Source: an uncultured Shewanella sp.
GTDB lineage: Bacteria; Pseudomonadota; Gammaproteobacteria; Enterobacterales; Shewanellaceae
Direction: 5' to 3'
Assembly: GCF_947501665.1 (NCBI RefSeq)
Contig: NZ_CANMWS010000001.1
Span: 266,821-330,820 of the forward strand
Length of the DNA: 64,000 bases
The notes beneath the pieces are model-generated. The model saw only the letters and a program-made list of their open reading frames with translations, searched no databases and was not told the origin of the DNA. The position numbers were made by a program, and so were the translations under genes. Of this stretch, positions 8,764-18,456 are shown piece after piece (position 1 is the first letter of the stretch; each line of letters opens with the position of its first letter).

Positions 8764-9636
8764 TTATATTGCTTTTAAAAATGCGCTGATCACGGGCTCT
8801 TCTTGGCGCTTTATTTTACAGCAGCAACCTAATTCAAAAGGTGCTATGGCGATAGGTGAAGGTAGGAGTTGGATCCTATCTCTCACAGGACTATTTTTAA
8901 TGACAACTTCTGGTGTGATGCTGACACCACAACCCAGTGCAACCATAGAGGCAATGGCTTCATGGCCCGATACTTGAGCATAAATATTGGGAATTAACCC
9001 TAATTTTCTGAACCAATTATCAATACGAATGCGTCCAGGGCCATGTTCAGGAACAATAAAAGGCAGTCTGTCCCAAGGAAGGTATGATTCGTTAAGTAAT
9101 TCTTGTACTTTACATCTAAAAGTCGGGGCTATGATGGCTAAAGGAATATTATCGATTTTGGAAAAATGTAAGCTATCAGGAAAAGGCTCGGGTAAAGCAG
9201 TGATAGCGATGTCGGTTCGATTTTGACTTACTTCATGGATTGCGTTCGCAGCATCGCCTGTGGTTAAGGCTATTTCAACTAAAGGATGTTCTCGCCTGAA
9301 GCGGTCAAGTAAACCCGGTAGATGGCTATAAGCGGCCGTTACGGAACAAAATAAATTTAACCTTCCTCTTAGCAGATCTTGTTTGGGATCGATTTTTGTT
9401 TTTAATTTTCCCCAATTATTTAAGGTTTGTTCGGCAAAATGCCGGTATTCAATCCCTGCATTAGTCAGTGAAACGCTGCGATTATCTCGCCTAAATAATT
9501 GTGCACCCACTTCTTCTTCTAAACGTTGCATGGCACGGCTTAAGGTTGAAGGGCTCACATGCATGGCGTGTGCTGTTTTAGTAAAGTGTAAGCTATCACA
9601 TAGGTGAAGATAGAGTTTAATTGTACGAATATCCAT
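8764..9636 (-). CDS. ilvY: LysR-type activator of ilvC
   Basis: 290 residues: an N-terminal winged helix-turn-helix (residues 1-60, with KTAHAMHVSPSTLSRAMQRLEEEVGAQLFRR, the LysR signature) and a two-lobed effector-binding domain. It is divergent from ilvC across a 205-bp region, the arrangement of enterobacterial ilvY-ilvC, where IlvY activates ilvC in response to acetolactate or acetohydroxybutyrate. Length matches IlvY. Position plus sequence make the assignment secure. Confidence 0.92.
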   Translation of the reverse strand: MDIRTIKLYLHLCDSLHFTKTAHAMHVSPSTLSRAMQRLEEEVGAQLFRRDNRSVSLTNAGIEYRHFAEQTLNNWGKLKTKIDPKQDLLRGRLNLFCSVTAAYSHLPGLLDRFRREHPLVEIALTTGDAANAIHEVSQNRTDIAITALPEPFPDSLHFSKIDNIPLAIIAPTFRCKVQELLNESYLPWDRLPFIVPEHGPGRIRIDNWFRKLGLIPNIYAQVSGHEAIASMVALGCGVSITPEVVIKNSPVRDRIQLLPSPIAIAPFELGCCCKIKRQEEPVISAFLKAI

Positions 9637-9704
9637 AACATTTGCTCAAGTAGTAAATATTTTTCTTAACGCTGTGATCACTAATACAAAACATAGTATT
9701 TGTG

Positions 9705-9719
9705 TTGCAAAAAATGCAA
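9705..9719. promoter_or_regulatory. Candidate IlvY operator in the ilvY-ilvC region
   Basis: The 15-bp dyad TTGCA-AAAAA-TGCAA fits the LysR T-N11-A rule and lies midway between the divergent ilvY and ilvC genes. A second weaker dyad, AATAC...GTATT, lies about 20 bp to its left (9683-9700). LysR regulators usually bind two such sites. Binding is inferred from position and symmetry. Confidence 0.5.
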
Positions 9720-9841
9720 TACAGTGTTCCAAATATATCATTTTAAGCAATGAAAAGCTTGCGCTATAGTGGCTTCAATCGCGATTTGGCTTAATGAGAG
9801 TCAATCGCTCCCCGTAGTCCTTTAATGAGGTGGTACAACAG

Positions 9842-11323
9842 ATGGCTAACTATTTTAATTCTCTGAGTTTACGTCAACAATTAGAACAGCTGGCTCAGTG
9901 CCGCTTTATGGATCGCAGTGAGTTCAGTGAAGGCTGTAATTATATCAAAGACTGGAACATTGTCATATTAGGTTGTGGCGCTCAAGGTTTAAACCAAGGT
10001 TTAAACATGCGTGATTCTGGTTTAAATATTTCTTTTGCACTGCGCCAGCAAGCGATTAGTGAAAAGCGCGCTTCGTATCAAATGGCCACGGGCAATGGTT
10101 TCCGTGTTGGTACTATTGAAGATTTAATCCCAGCAGCGGATTTAGTGTTGAATTTAACCCCTGATAAGCAGCATACCGCAGCTGTCAATTCAGTTATGCC
10201 ACTCATGAAGCAAAATGCAACGCTGGCTTATTCTCATGGATTTAATATTGTCGAAGAGGGCATGCAAATTCGTCCCGACTTAACGGTTATTATGGTCGCA
10301 CCTAAGTGTCCAGGTACCGAAGTTCGTGAAGAATACAAGCGTGGTTTTGGTGTGCCAACGTTGATTGCGGTTCATCCTGAAAATGATCCTAATGGCGATG
10401 GTTTCGACATTGCTAAAGCGTATGCCAGTGCAACCGGTGGTGACAGAGCCGGTGTATTGCATTCATCATTTATTGCCGAAGTGAAGTCGGATCTGATGGG
10501 TGAGCAAACCATTTTATGTGGCATGTTACAAACGGGAGCTATTTTAGGTTATGAGAAAATGGTTGCCGATGGTGTTGAGCCAGGTTATGCGGCTAAGCTT
10601 ATTCAGCAAGGGTGGGAAACGACGACCGAAGCGTTGAAGCACGGCGGTATTACTCACATGATGGATAGATTATCCAATCCGGCCAAAATTAAGGCCTTTG
10701 AAACCGCTGAAGAGCTAAAATCAATTCTTAAACCGCTTTTTGCTAAGCACATGGATGATATTATCAGTGGTCATTTTTCACAAACCATGATGGAAGATTG
10801 GGCCAATGATGACGCAAATCTTTTAAAATGGCGCAATGAAACGAATGATACTGCTTTTGAAAATGCGCCAGAAAGTGATGAGGTTATCGATGAGCAAGCG
10901 TATTTCGATAAAGGTATTTTTCTCGTTGCTATGATTAAAGCGGGCGTAGAACTTGCCTTTGATACTATGGTTGAAGCCGGCATCATCGAAGAGTCTGCTT
11001 ATTATGAGTCATTACATGAAACGCCATTAATCGCGAATACAATTGCCCGTAAACGTTTATATGAAATGAACGTTGTTATTTCTGATACGGCTGAATATGG
11101 ATGTTACTTGTTTAATCACGCTGCGTTGCCTATGTTGCGTGATTACGTCAATAATATGCCTAAAGAACTATTAGGCGCAGGCCTTAGCGATACTCATAAT
11201 GGTGTCGATAATGTTCGATTAATTGAAGTCAACCAAGCTATTCGTCATACCCCAGTTGAGAAAGTGGGTGCTAAGTTGCGCGGTTACATGACAGAAATGA
11301 AAAAAATTGTAGAAGAAGCTTAA
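9842..11323 (+). CDS. ilvC: Ketol-acid reductoisomerase (NADP+), class II
   Basis: Second step of valine and isoleucine synthesis: isomerises and reduces acetolactate or acetohydroxybutyrate with NADPH and magnesium. The 493-residue product is the long (class II) enterobacterial form with a duplicated C-terminal domain, not the 330-residue short form. The N-terminus [23 protein letters not shown] matches E. coli IlvC closely. The Rossmann motif is GCGAQG (about 45-50), and the metal-binding [12 protein letters not shown] segment follows. I choose the ATG at 9842, with GAGG at 9827-9830, over the in-frame GTG at 9830. Probably IlvY-activated; a hairpin follows at 11505. Confidence 0.97.
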   Translation: MANYFNSLSLRQQLEQLAQCRFMDRSEFSEGCNYIKDWNIVILGCGAQGLNQGLNMRDSGLNISFALRQQAISEKRASYQMATGNGFRVGTIEDLIPAADLVLNLTPDKQHTAAVNSVMPLMKQNATLAYSHGFNIVEEGMQIRPDLTVIMVAPKCPGTEVREEYKRGFGVPTLIAVHPENDPNGDGFDIAKAYASATGGDRAGVLHSSFIAEVKSDLMGEQTILCGMLQTGAILGYEKMVADGVEPGYAAKLIQQGWETTTEALKHGGITHMMDRLSNPAKIKAFETAEELKSILKPLFAKHMDDIISGHFSQTMMEDWANDDANLLKWRNETNDTAFENAPESDEVIDEQAYFDKGIFLVAMIKAGVELAFDTMVEAGIIEESAYYESLHETPLIANTIARKRLYEMNVVISDTAEYGCYLFNHAALPMLRDYVNNMPKELLGAGLSDTHNGVDNVRLIEVNQAIRHTPVEKVGAKLRGYMTEMKKIVEEA

Positions 11324-11354
11324 TGATTAGGTTTGCCCTTAAACGCGAATAATT

Positions 11355-11402
11355 TTTGAGATTGAGATTGAGATTGAGATTGAGATTGAGATTGAGTTTG
11401 AG
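11355..11402. repeat. Hexanucleotide tandem repeat after ilvC
   Basis: About eight copies of a six-base unit (ATTGAG), six of them perfect (11361-11396) and the outer two with TTTGAG, starting 31 bp after the ilvC stop. It creates a spurious Asn-Leu repeat ORF on the other strand. Copy number may vary between strains by slippage. Confidence 0.9.
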
Positions 11403-11504
11403 TGCAAGATTTAATTTTAAGGAATGTAGAATAGTTGCAATAAGGACGTGAGTAGTATGTTGTTCTTTCATGTGTTTAATGCTATTACATTCCGTATTAG
11501 CTGA

Positions 11505-11540
11505 AAGACAACAAATGATACAAAGTTTTTGTTGTCTTTA
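11505..11540 (+). terminator. Probable ilvC terminator
   Basis: A 9-bp inverted repeat, AAAGACAAC (11505-11513) and GTTGTCTTT (11532-11540), followed by ATTTTT. It lies between ilvC and the ilvL leader. The large loop makes it a moderate candidate. Confidence 0.45.
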
Positions 11541-11639
11541 TTTTTGGCTTTGTGGTAAACCTTAAGTATCGCTTTTATGTTTATGTAAGAGTCGATAACC
11601 GAATTTATGCAAAGAAACTGATTAGGATATAGATTAACG

Positions 11640-11735
11640 ATGCGTCATTTAGTTGCTCAGCTCATTATTGTGATTATTACCGTCGTGGCTCTCAAGTCAC
11701 AGCGGGGGCAGCGTATGCTAAATCGATATACCTAA
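11640..11735 (+). CDS. ilvL: ilvGMEDA operon leader peptide
   Basis: A 31-codon ORF, ATG at 11640, stop at 11733-11735. Residues 4-18 include eleven Leu, Ile or Val (LVAQLIIVIITVVAL), the multivalent control stretch expected of the ilv attenuation leader peptide. It ends 21 bp before a strong terminator hairpin, itself just upstream of ilvG. When charged branched-chain tRNAs are scarce, ribosomes stall in this stretch and favour antitermination; this mechanism is known for enterobacterial ilvGMEDA and inferred here from the same layout. Confidence 0.88.
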   Translation: MRHLVAQLIIVIITVVALKSQRGQRMLNRYT

Positions 11736-11756
11736 TGAGGTTTAAAGATTGAAACA

Positions 11757-11790
11757 AACCCCCCGCTCCGAAAGGACCGGGGGGTTTTTT
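11757..11790 (+). terminator. ilv attenuator (intrinsic terminator)
   Basis: GC-rich stem AACCCCCCG (11757-11765) paired with CGGGGGGTT (11778-11786), extended by TCC/GGA around a GAAA tetraloop, and running into six T residues (11785-11790). It is placed between the ilvL stop and the ilvG start, so it acts as the transcription attenuator of the operon. Confidence 0.92.
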
Positions 11791-11867
11791 ATTAGTATCC
11801 TTAAAGTTTCAATGGGCTGTAAAGCACAATTTTTTTGTAATGCATGGCAATAGAGGTGACGAGATTA

Positions 11868-13541
11868 ATGGAACAAGGGCAGAAAATTCGTGGTGCTGAT
11901 GCAGTAATCAAAGCGTTAGTCGCTCATGGTGTGAATACAATCTTTGGTTATCCTGGTGGCGCTATCATGCCGCTTTATGATGCACTTCATGGTAGCACTG
12001 TGGATCACCTATTAAGCCGGCATGAACAAGGTGCTGCTTTTGCTGCATTAGGCTATGCGCGAGCCAGTGGCCGAATTGGTGTGTGCTTTGCCACTTCAGG
12101 ACCGGGTGCGACAAATTTAGTGACTACCCTTGCCGATGCATTATTAGATTCAGTGCCTATGGTGGCGATTACCGGACAAGTGCCGAATCATCTTATTGGT
12201 ACCGATGCTTTTCAAGAGATTGATATGCTAGGGATGTCCTTATCTTGTACTAAACACAGTTTTATGGTGACTCACATTGATGAGCTTATTCCTACCTTAT
12301 ATCAAGCCTTTGAAATTGCAACTTCGGGTCGTCCAGGTCCCGTTTTAGTCGATATACCTAAAGATATCCAAGTGGCCATGCTGGAATATAAAACCCCCTT
12401 ACATGCTGTAATACCTGAACCTTGGCATCAAGATTCCGATATTGATGCTGCAAAAGCCTTATTACAAGCGGCAAAGAAACCCATTATTTATGCCGGTGGT
12501 GGTGTGGGAATGGCCAATGCAGTGAGTCAATTACGTGACTTTATTGATGTGACTGGCATGCCTTCCGTTGCAACGCTAAAAGGGCTGGGGAGCATTACTA
12601 TCGATACGCCTGGTTATTTAGGCATGCTGGGCATGCATGGTTCAAAAGCGGCAAATATTGCGGTACAAGAAAGTGATTTACTCGTGGTCATTGGAGCACG
12701 ATTTGATGACCGAGTGACTGGACGTTTGTCTTGTTTTGCGAGTAAAGCCAAGGTGCTTCACCTTGATATAGATGCGGCAGAGTTAGGTAAATTGCGGGCT
12801 GCGGATGTTGCTATTGCCAGTGATTTACGTGAAGTGTTACCTGCCATTACTCAAACATTGAATATCAATGAATGGTGCGAGGAAGTGAAACAACTTCAAG
12901 TAACTCATGAGCGACATTATGACTGTCCTGGGGAGCTGATTTATGCACCTTCTATGTTAAGGCGCTTAGCGCAAAAACTGCCAAAAGACAGCGTTGTGAG
13001 CTGTGATGTGGGGCAACATCAAATGTGGGTTGCTCAACATATGTGGTTTGACAGACCTGAAAATCATTTATCCAGTGGCGGGCTGGGCACGATGGGATTT
13101 GGTTTACCTGCGGCGATTGGCGCTAAAGTGAGTCGCCCTGAATCAACCGTTGTTGCGGTATCAGGTGATGGGTCTTTTATGATGAATGTACAAGAACTTG
13201 CCACGCTTAAGCGTCGGCAACTTCCGGTTAAGATATTGCTTATTGATAACCAAAAGTTAGGTATGGTTAAACAATGGCAGCAACTGTTTTTTGAAGAGCG
13301 TTATAGCGAAACTGATTTATCTGATAATCCTGACTTTGTACGCTTAGCTTCAGCTTTTGACATTCCTGGCCGCACAATTGATAAGGCTGATGAAGTCGAA
13401 GCGGGTCTTGATGAAATGCTTAATGCGAAAGGGGCTTTTTTATTACATGTTGCTATTGATGATGCACATAATGTTTGGCCTTTAGTGCCGCCTGGGGCGG
13501 CGAATCACAATATGATGGACGAGACGGAGACGCAAATATGA
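11868..13541 (+). CDS. ilvG: Acetolactate synthase II large subunit
   Basis: Thiamine-diphosphate enzyme condensing pyruvate with pyruvate or 2-ketobutyrate, the first common step to valine/leucine and isoleucine. The order of domains is intact: N-terminal ThDP domain with [14 protein letters not shown] and the catalytic Glu in SRHEQGAA, a central FAD domain, and a C-terminal ThDP domain with the [17 protein letters not shown] motif. The 557 residues extend over the whole family length, so there is no frameshift like that in E. coli K-12 ilvG. I start at the ATG at 11868, which has GAGGTG 9 bases upstream; an in-frame ATG at 11844 has none. It overlaps ilvM by four bases (ATGA). Confidence 0.96.
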   Translation: MEQGQKIRGADAVIKALVAHGVNTIFGYPGGAIMPLYDALHGSTVDHLLSRHEQGAAFAALGYARASGRIGVCFATSGPGATNLVTTLADALLDSVPMVAITGQVPNHLIGTDAFQEIDMLGMSLSCTKHSFMVTHIDELIPTLYQAFEIATSGRPGPVLVDIPKDIQVAMLEYKTPLHAVIPEPWHQDSDIDAAKALLQAAKKPIIYAGGGVGMANAVSQLRDFIDVTGMPSVATLKGLGSITIDTPGYLGMLGMHGSKAANIAVQESDLLVVIGARFDDRVTGRLSCFASKAKVLHLDIDAAELGKLRAADVAIASDLREVLPAITQTLNINEWCEEVKQLQVTHERHYDCPGELIYAPSMLRRLAQKLPKDSVVSCDVGQHQMWVAQHMWFDRPENHLSSGGLGTMGFGLPAAIGAKVSRPESTVVAVSGDGSFMMNVQELATLKRRQLPVKILLIDNQKLGMVKQWQQLFFEERYSETDLSDNPDFVRLASAFDIPGRTIDKADEVEAGLDEMLNAKGAFLLHVAIDDAHNVWPLVPPGAANHNMMDETETQI

Positions 13542-13795
13542 TCTACGACATGATTTTAACGGTACATCAACGCGCCGAAGTATTAGAGCGTGTTTTAAGA
13601 GTCATTCGCCATCGTGGTTTTAAGGTGATGAGCATTAACATGCAAGTCCATGAGAATGAGACTAGTATGGTGGATATAGCCGTAGAGAGTGAGCGGGCAA
13701 TTACTTTACTGAGTAATCAATTGAATAAATTAATTGATGTGCTTGAGTGCCAAGTCTTACCATCAAAGATAGAAAACAAACTTGCTAGCGTATAA
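13538..13795 (+). CDS. ilvM: Acetolactate synthase II regulatory subunit
   Basis: An 85-residue single ACT-domain protein that associates with IlvG and is needed for its activity. The start ATG at 13538 overlaps the ilvG stop (ATGA), implying translational coupling. The sequence opens [28 protein letters not shown], matching the short IlvM type rather than the longer IlvN/IlvH subunits. A longer in-frame reading from 13475 would overlap ilvG for 60 bases and is not preferred. Confidence 0.93.
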   Translation: MIYDMILTVHQRAEVLERVLRVIRHRGFKVMSINMQVHENETSMVDIAVESERAITLLSNQLNKLIDVLECQVLPSKIENKLASV

Positions 13796-13806
13796 GGAAA
13801 AAAATA

Positions 13807-14733
13807 ATGGCCGCAAAAACAGCAGAATATATTTGGTTTAATGGTGCAATCATGCCTTGGGCGGATGCAAAAGTTCATGTGATGTCCCACGCGTTGCACT
13901 ATGGCACTTCTGTATTTGAAGGTATACGTGTTTATGACACACATTTGGGGCCAGCAGGTTTTAGATTAACGGATCATGTGCAACGTTTGTTTGATTCAGC
14001 CAAGATTTATCGCATGCCTATTCCTTTTAGTTTTGATGAGGTTATGCAAGCTTGTACTGATAGTGTACTGAAAAATGACTTAAGCAGTGCCTATATTCGC
14101 CCATTAGCGTTTTATGGGGATGTGGGCATGGGGATCACGCCCCCTAAAGATGCAGTATGTGACTTATTGGTGGCAGGCTTTCCATGGGGAGCTTATTTAG
14201 GTGAAGACAGTATGGAAGCGGGGGTTGATGTCGCGGTTACATCTTGGAATCGCTTGGCGGCCAATACTATCCCTACTGGCGCTAAAGCGGGTGGTAATTA
14301 TCTATCATCACTGCAAATTTCAACGGAAGCCAAACGAAATGGTTTTGATGAAGGGATTGCCCTTGATACTAACGGGTTAGTGAGCGAAGGCGCGGGTGCT
14401 AACTTATTTGTGGTGAAGAAAAACAAAATTTATACCCCACCTGCAACCGCTGCCATTTTAATGGGATTGACCCGCGATACGATTATGGTTCTTGCCAGAG
14501 ACATGGGTTATGAAGTCGTTGAAGAAGCCATGTCACGAGAGTTTTTATATCTAGCCGATGAAATTTTCATGACGGGAACAGCGGCTGAAATTGTCCCTGT
14601 TCGCAGTGTCGATAGAATTGATATAGGTGAAGGGCACCGTGGGCCTATTACTAAGAAAGTACAGCATAGCTTCTTTGGTTTATTTACCGGAGAAACAAAA
14701 GATAAGTGGGGCTGGTTAGAGCCTTTAAAGTGA
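13807..14733 (+). CDS. ilvE: Branched-chain amino acid aminotransferase
   Basis: Class IV PLP-dependent aminotransferase of 308 residues that makes valine, leucine and isoleucine from their keto acids with glutamate as donor. The N-terminus IWFNGAIMPWADAKVHVMSHALHYGTSVFEGIR is the family hallmark; the Schiff-base lysine lies in PTGAKAGGNYLSS near residue 160, and EIFMTGTAAEIVPV forms the cofactor phosphate site. It lies 11 bp after ilvM with AAGGAAAAAA before the ATG. Fourth in the ilvLGMEDA operon. Confidence 0.97.
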   Translation: MAAKTAEYIWFNGAIMPWADAKVHVMSHALHYGTSVFEGIRVYDTHLGPAGFRLTDHVQRLFDSAKIYRMPIPFSFDEVMQACTDSVLKNDLSSAYIRPLAFYGDVGMGITPPKDAVCDLLVAGFPWGAYLGEDSMEAGVDVAVTSWNRLAANTIPTGAKAGGNYLSSLQISTEAKRNGFDEGIALDTNGLVSEGAGANLFVVKKNKIYTPPATAAILMGLTRDTIMVLARDMGYEVVEEAMSREFLYLADEIFMTGTAAEIVPVRSVDRIDIGEGHRGPITKKVQHSFFGLFTGETKDKWGWLEPLK

Positions 14734-14849
14734 AAATGAGTCGTGGTTAAAGCAGGGTGTTGATTGCATCGCTGCTTTAGCATTATTGATACAGATGATA
14801 ATAGCTCATTCTAATATAGGGTTATTTTCTCAAAGATAGGACAATCGCA

Positions 14850-16694
14850 ATGCCAAAATTACGTTCAGCTACCAGTACCGAAGGTCGTAACATGGCAGGT
14901 GCTCGCGCACTCTGGCGTGCTACGGGTGTCAAAGATAACGATTTCGGCAAGCCGATTATCGCTATATCTAATTCTTTTACACAATTTGTTCCCGGACATG
15001 TTCACTTAAAAGACATGGGATCTTTAGTGGCCGGCGCCATCGAAGAAGCGGGCGGTATTGCGAAAGAGTTCAATACTATTGCGGTGGATGATGGCATTGC
15101 TATGGGGCATGGCGGTATGCTTTATAGTTTACCTTCTCGTGAATTGATTGCCGATAGTGTCGAATACATGGTTAATGCCCATTGCGCCGATGCCTTGGTA
15201 TGTATTTCAAACTGCGACAAAATCACCCCTGGTATGTTGATGGCTGCATTAAGACTTAACATACCTGTGGTATTTGTGTCGGGTGGGCCGATGGAAGCGG
15301 GTAAAACTAAGCTATCGGATAATATCATTAAGCTTGATTTGGTTGATGCTATGGTGGCGGGCGCCGATGAGCGCGTGTCTGATGAAGACAGTGAGAAAAT
15401 TGAGCGTAGCGCTTGCCCCACTTGCGGTTCTTGCTCTGGCATGTTTACCGCAAATTCAATGAACTGCTTAACTGAAGCTTTAGGCTTATCTTTGCCTGGT
15501 AATGGCTCTATGCTAGCCACTCACGCCGATCGCCGTGAATTATTTTTAGAAGCGGGTAGGCGTGTAATGGATTTAACGACACGTTATTACCGTGATGATG
15601 ATGCATCCGCGCTGCCACGTAATATTGCCAGTTTTAAAGCGTTTGAAAATGCCATGACATTGGATATTGCCATGGGGGGCTCCAGTAATACTGTATTGCA
15701 TTTATTGGCGGCGGCGCGTGAAGCAGAAGTCGATTTTACTATGGATGACATCGATAGATTGTCACGTCTTGTGCCTCATCTTTGTAAGGTGGCGCCGTCA
15801 ACGCCTAAATATCATATGGAAGATGTTCACCGCGCTGGCGGTGTGATGGGGATTTTGGGTGAGCTTGATAGAGCAGGATTGTTACACAACGAAGTGCCTC
15901 ACGTGGCTGGTGAGAGCTTGAAAGCCGTGTTGGCAAAATATGATGTGGCGCAAAGTGATGATGCGGCTGTGCATCAGTTTTTCTCAGCAGGTCCTGCGGG
16001 CATTCCAACGACTCTGGCTTTTAGTCAAAGTTGTCGTTGGCCGAGTCTTGATATCGATCGTGAAGAAGGGTGTATTCGCAAACGTGAATTTGCGTTTAGT
16101 CAAGAAGGCGGTTTAGCGGTGCTATCGGGTAATATTGCCCTTGATGGCTGTATTGTGAAAACTGCGGGTGTGGATGAAGAGAATCATACCTTTGTGGGGA
16201 CTGCTCGAGTATACGAAAGTCAAGATGATGCGGTAGCCGGTATTCTTGGTGGTGAAGTGGTGGCCGGTGATGTGGTGGTGATCCGCTATGAAGGCCCTAA
16301 AGGGGGGCCGGGTATGCAAGAAATGCTTTACCCGACTAGTTACTTAAAATCTCGCGGTTTAGGTAAAGCTTGTGCGCTCATTACCGATGGACGTTTCTCT
16401 GGCGGCACATCAGGTCTGTCTATTGGCCATGTGTCACCTGAAGCGGCAGCAGGTGGCACCATTGGTCTAGTGGAAACTGGCGATCGAATTGAAATCGACA
16501 TTCCTTCTCGCTCTATTACTTTAGCCATTAGTGATGATGCATTAACGGCACGCCGTTATGCGATGGAAGGGCGAGGACAAGATGCATGGAAACCTGTTGG
16601 TCGTGTTAGACAGGTGTCTTCAGCATTGAAAGCTTATGCGCTATTAGCCACCAGTGCCGATAAAGGTGCGGTGCGCGATCTCACTAAGTTGTAG
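14850..16694 (+). CDS. ilvD: Dihydroxy-acid dehydratase
   Basis: Iron-sulfur dehydratase making the keto acids of valine and isoleucine. The 614 residues cover the full length. Cluster-ligating cysteines are visible in [11 protein letters not shown] (about 122) and in [17 protein letters not shown] (about 190-206), and the C-terminal half has the [21 protein letters not shown] motif of the IlvD/Edd family. AAAGATAGGA precedes the ATG. The 116-bp gap after ilvE has no clear terminator, so it is probably still in the ilv operon. Confidence 0.97.
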   Translation: MPKLRSATSTEGRNMAGARALWRATGVKDNDFGKPIIAISNSFTQFVPGHVHLKDMGSLVAGAIEEAGGIAKEFNTIAVDDGIAMGHGGMLYSLPSRELIADSVEYMVNAHCADALVCISNCDKITPGMLMAALRLNIPVVFVSGGPMEAGKTKLSDNIIKLDLVDAMVAGADERVSDEDSEKIERSACPTCGSCSGMFTANSMNCLTEALGLSLPGNGSMLATHADRRELFLEAGRRVMDLTTRYYRDDDASALPRNIASFKAFENAMTLDIAMGGSSNTVLHLLAAAREAEVDFTMDDIDRLSRLVPHLCKVAPSTPKYHMEDVHRAGGVMGILGELDRAGLLHNEVPHVAGESLKAVLAKYDVAQSDDAAVHQFFSAGPAGIPTTLAFSQSCRWPSLDIDREEGCIRKREFAFSQEGGLAVLSGNIALDGCIVKTAGVDEENHTFVGTARVYESQDDAVAGILGGEVVAGDVVVIRYEGPKGGPGMQEMLYPTSYLKSRGLGKACALITDGRFSGGTSGLSIGHVSPEAAAGGTIGLVETGDRIEIDIPSRSITLAISDDALTARRYAMEGRGQDAWKPVGRVRQVSSALKAYALLATSADKGAVRDLTKL

Positions 16695-16710
16695 TTCTTT
16701 TTCATCTATA

Positions 16711-16735
16711 GGCAGGACAGAGCGAATGTCCTGCC
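16711..16735 (+). promoter_or_regulatory. ilvD-ilvA intergenic stem-loop
   Basis: A perfect 9-bp stem, GGCAGGACA (16711-16719) and TGTCCTGCC (16727-16735), with a seven-base loop, ending one base before the ilvA ribosome-binding site (TTGAGG). With no U tract it is more likely to stabilise or process the message, or to modulate ilvA translation, than to terminate. Confidence 0.55.
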
Positions 16736-16748
16736 ATTGAGGTTTGAT

Positions 16749-18293
16749 ATGCTCGCATTAGCTTCACAGTCACAGTTAGAATTAGCCCAATATTATCTAC
16801 AGAAAATTTTGTTGAGCTCCGTTTATGATGTTGCCAAGGTGACGCCGTTATCGAGTCTTAATAAGCTATCCGCGCGATTAGGCTGTCAGGTTTTTTTAAA
16901 GCGAGAAGATCTCCAACCTGTGCATTCTTTTAAGTTAAGAGGTGCTTACAATAAGATTGCTGAACTCTCATTTGATGAGTGTCAGCGCGGTGTCGTGTGT
17001 GCCTCTGCGGGTAATCATGCTCAAGGCGTAGCAATGTCTGCGGCCGCAAGAGGAATAAGTGCTGTCATTGTGATGCCTGAGACGACGCCAGACATTAAAG
17101 TTGATGCCGTGCGCCGTTTAGGCGGTGAGGTGGTATTACATGGTCAAGCCTTTGATATGGCCAATGCCCATGCACAATATTTAGCAAAAACAGAAGGGCG
17201 TGTATATGTGGCCCCCTTTGATGATGAAGCGGTGATTGCGGGTCAAGGCACCATTGCACAAGAAATGTTACAGCAACAGCGGGACTTAGAAACCATTTTT
17301 GTGCCTGTGGGTGGTGGCGGGCTCATAGCAGGCATTGCTGCTTATTATAAAGCGGTGATGCCACAAGTGAAAATCATTGGCGTCGAACCGGAAGATTCTG
17401 CTTGTTTAAAAGCCGCATTAGCAGCTGATGAGCGTGTGGTGCTGGATAAAGTCGGGTTGTTTGCCGATGGTGTCGCGGTGAAACAAATTGGCGCTGAGCC
17501 GTTTAAATTGGCACGTGAATATGTGGATGAAGTGATCACGGTTTCTTCAGATGAAATTTGCGCGGCATTGAAAGATATTTTTGAAGATACTCGCGCGATT
17601 GCAGAGCCTGCAGGCGCCTTATCGTTAGCAGGCCTTAAAAAGTATGTTGGTGATAGTGGTAAAGGTGAGAAGGTTGCAGCAATATTAAGTGGCGCCAATG
17701 TGAACTTTCATAGCTTACGCTATGTGTCAGAGCGTTGTGAGCTTGGTGAGCAAAAAGAAGCGATTCTAGCGGTGAAAGTACCTGAAAAGCCAGGTGTTTT
17801 CTTGCGTTTTTGTGAGTTACTTGAAAAACGTGTCATGACCGAATTTAATTACCGTTTCAACAGCCGTGATAAAGCAGTGGTGTTTGCGGGGATTAAACTC
17901 ACTTCAGGACAAAGTGAGCTTGATGGCATCGTGACAAATCTTGAAGATGAAGGTTTTGAAGTTCAAGATTTATCCATGGATGAAACGGCAAAGCTACATG
18001 TGCGCTATATGGTGGGTGGTCATCCCTCTGAAGTTTTGACAGAACGTTTGTTTTGTTTTGAATTTCCTGAGCATCCTGGCGCCTTGTTTCAATTCTTAAT
18101 CACATTAAAAAGCCAGTGGAATATTACGCTGTTTCATTATCGTAACCATGGAGCGGCTTTTGGCCGAGTACTGGCAGGCTTTGAAGTACCCGAAACTGAC
18201 AATTTGGCTTTTCAACAATTTTTAAATAAGTTAGGCTTTGAGTATAAAGAAGAAACACATAACCCTGCTTATCAATTATTCTTAACGAACTGA
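16749..18293 (+). CDS. ilvA: Threonine deaminase, biosynthetic
   Basis: PLP-dependent threonine ammonia-lyase feeding 2-ketobutyrate into isoleucine synthesis. The 514 residues equal the E. coli enzyme. The catalytic domain has the PLP lysine in HSFKLRGAYNK (about residue 60) and the glycine loop VGGGGLIAGI; the C-terminal third carries two ACT-like domains (about 335-410 and 430-510) responsible for isoleucine inhibition and valine activation. The start at 16749 has TTGAGG six bases upstream; the longer reading from a TTG at 16737 is rejected. Last gene of the operon, followed by a terminator. Confidence 0.96.
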   Translation: MLALASQSQLELAQYYLQKILLSSVYDVAKVTPLSSLNKLSARLGCQVFLKREDLQPVHSFKLRGAYNKIAELSFDECQRGVVCASAGNHAQGVAMSAAARGISAVIVMPETTPDIKVDAVRRLGGEVVLHGQAFDMANAHAQYLAKTEGRVYVAPFDDEAVIAGQGTIAQEMLQQQRDLETIFVPVGGGGLIAGIAAYYKAVMPQVKIIGVEPEDSACLKAALAADERVVLDKVGLFADGVAVKQIGAEPFKLAREYVDEVITVSSDEICAALKDIFEDTRAIAEPAGALSLAGLKKYVGDSGKGEKVAAILSGANVNFHSLRYVSERCELGEQKEAILAVKVPEKPGVFLRFCELLEKRVMTEFNYRFNSRDKAVVFAGIKLTSGQSELDGIVTNLEDEGFEVQDLSMDETAKLHVRYMVGGHPSEVLTERLFCFEFPEHPGALFQFLITLKSQWNITLFHYRNHGAAFGRVLAGFEVPETDNLAFQQFLNKLGFEYKEETHNPAYQLFLTN

Positions 18294-18315
18294 ATGGAAG
18301 TATAGGGGTGAGACA

Positions 18316-18349
18316 AAAAAGCCATGCTGAATATTCAGTGTGGCTTTTT
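18316..18349 (+). terminator. ilvGMEDA operon terminator
   Basis: AAAAAGCCA and TGGCTTTTT flank a CTGAATATTCAG inner palindrome, with A and T tracts on the two sides. It lies 22 bp past the ilvA stop and is a clear intrinsic, possibly bidirectional, terminator. Confidence 0.85.
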
Positions 18350-18456
18350 CATTATGATTCTTTTTTAAGCTTGTGGTATGTTATTGGCTTGCTATTTTAT
18401 GTGTCAGTTATTTTTCTGCTCTAGTGTTTTTTGTCTTGTTTTTATAAGGAAATATC

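Noticed and set aside
11271..11471. Minus-strand ORF with an Asn-Leu repeat
   Set aside because: It is a by-product of the hexanucleotide repeat, which is free of stops in this frame.
11844..11867. Upstream ATG as the ilvG start
   Set aside because: No ribosome-binding site, whereas ATG 11868 has GAGGTG at ideal spacing.
15122..15520. 132-codon minus-strand ORF within ilvD
   Set aside because: Shadow of a well conserved gene; no start signal.
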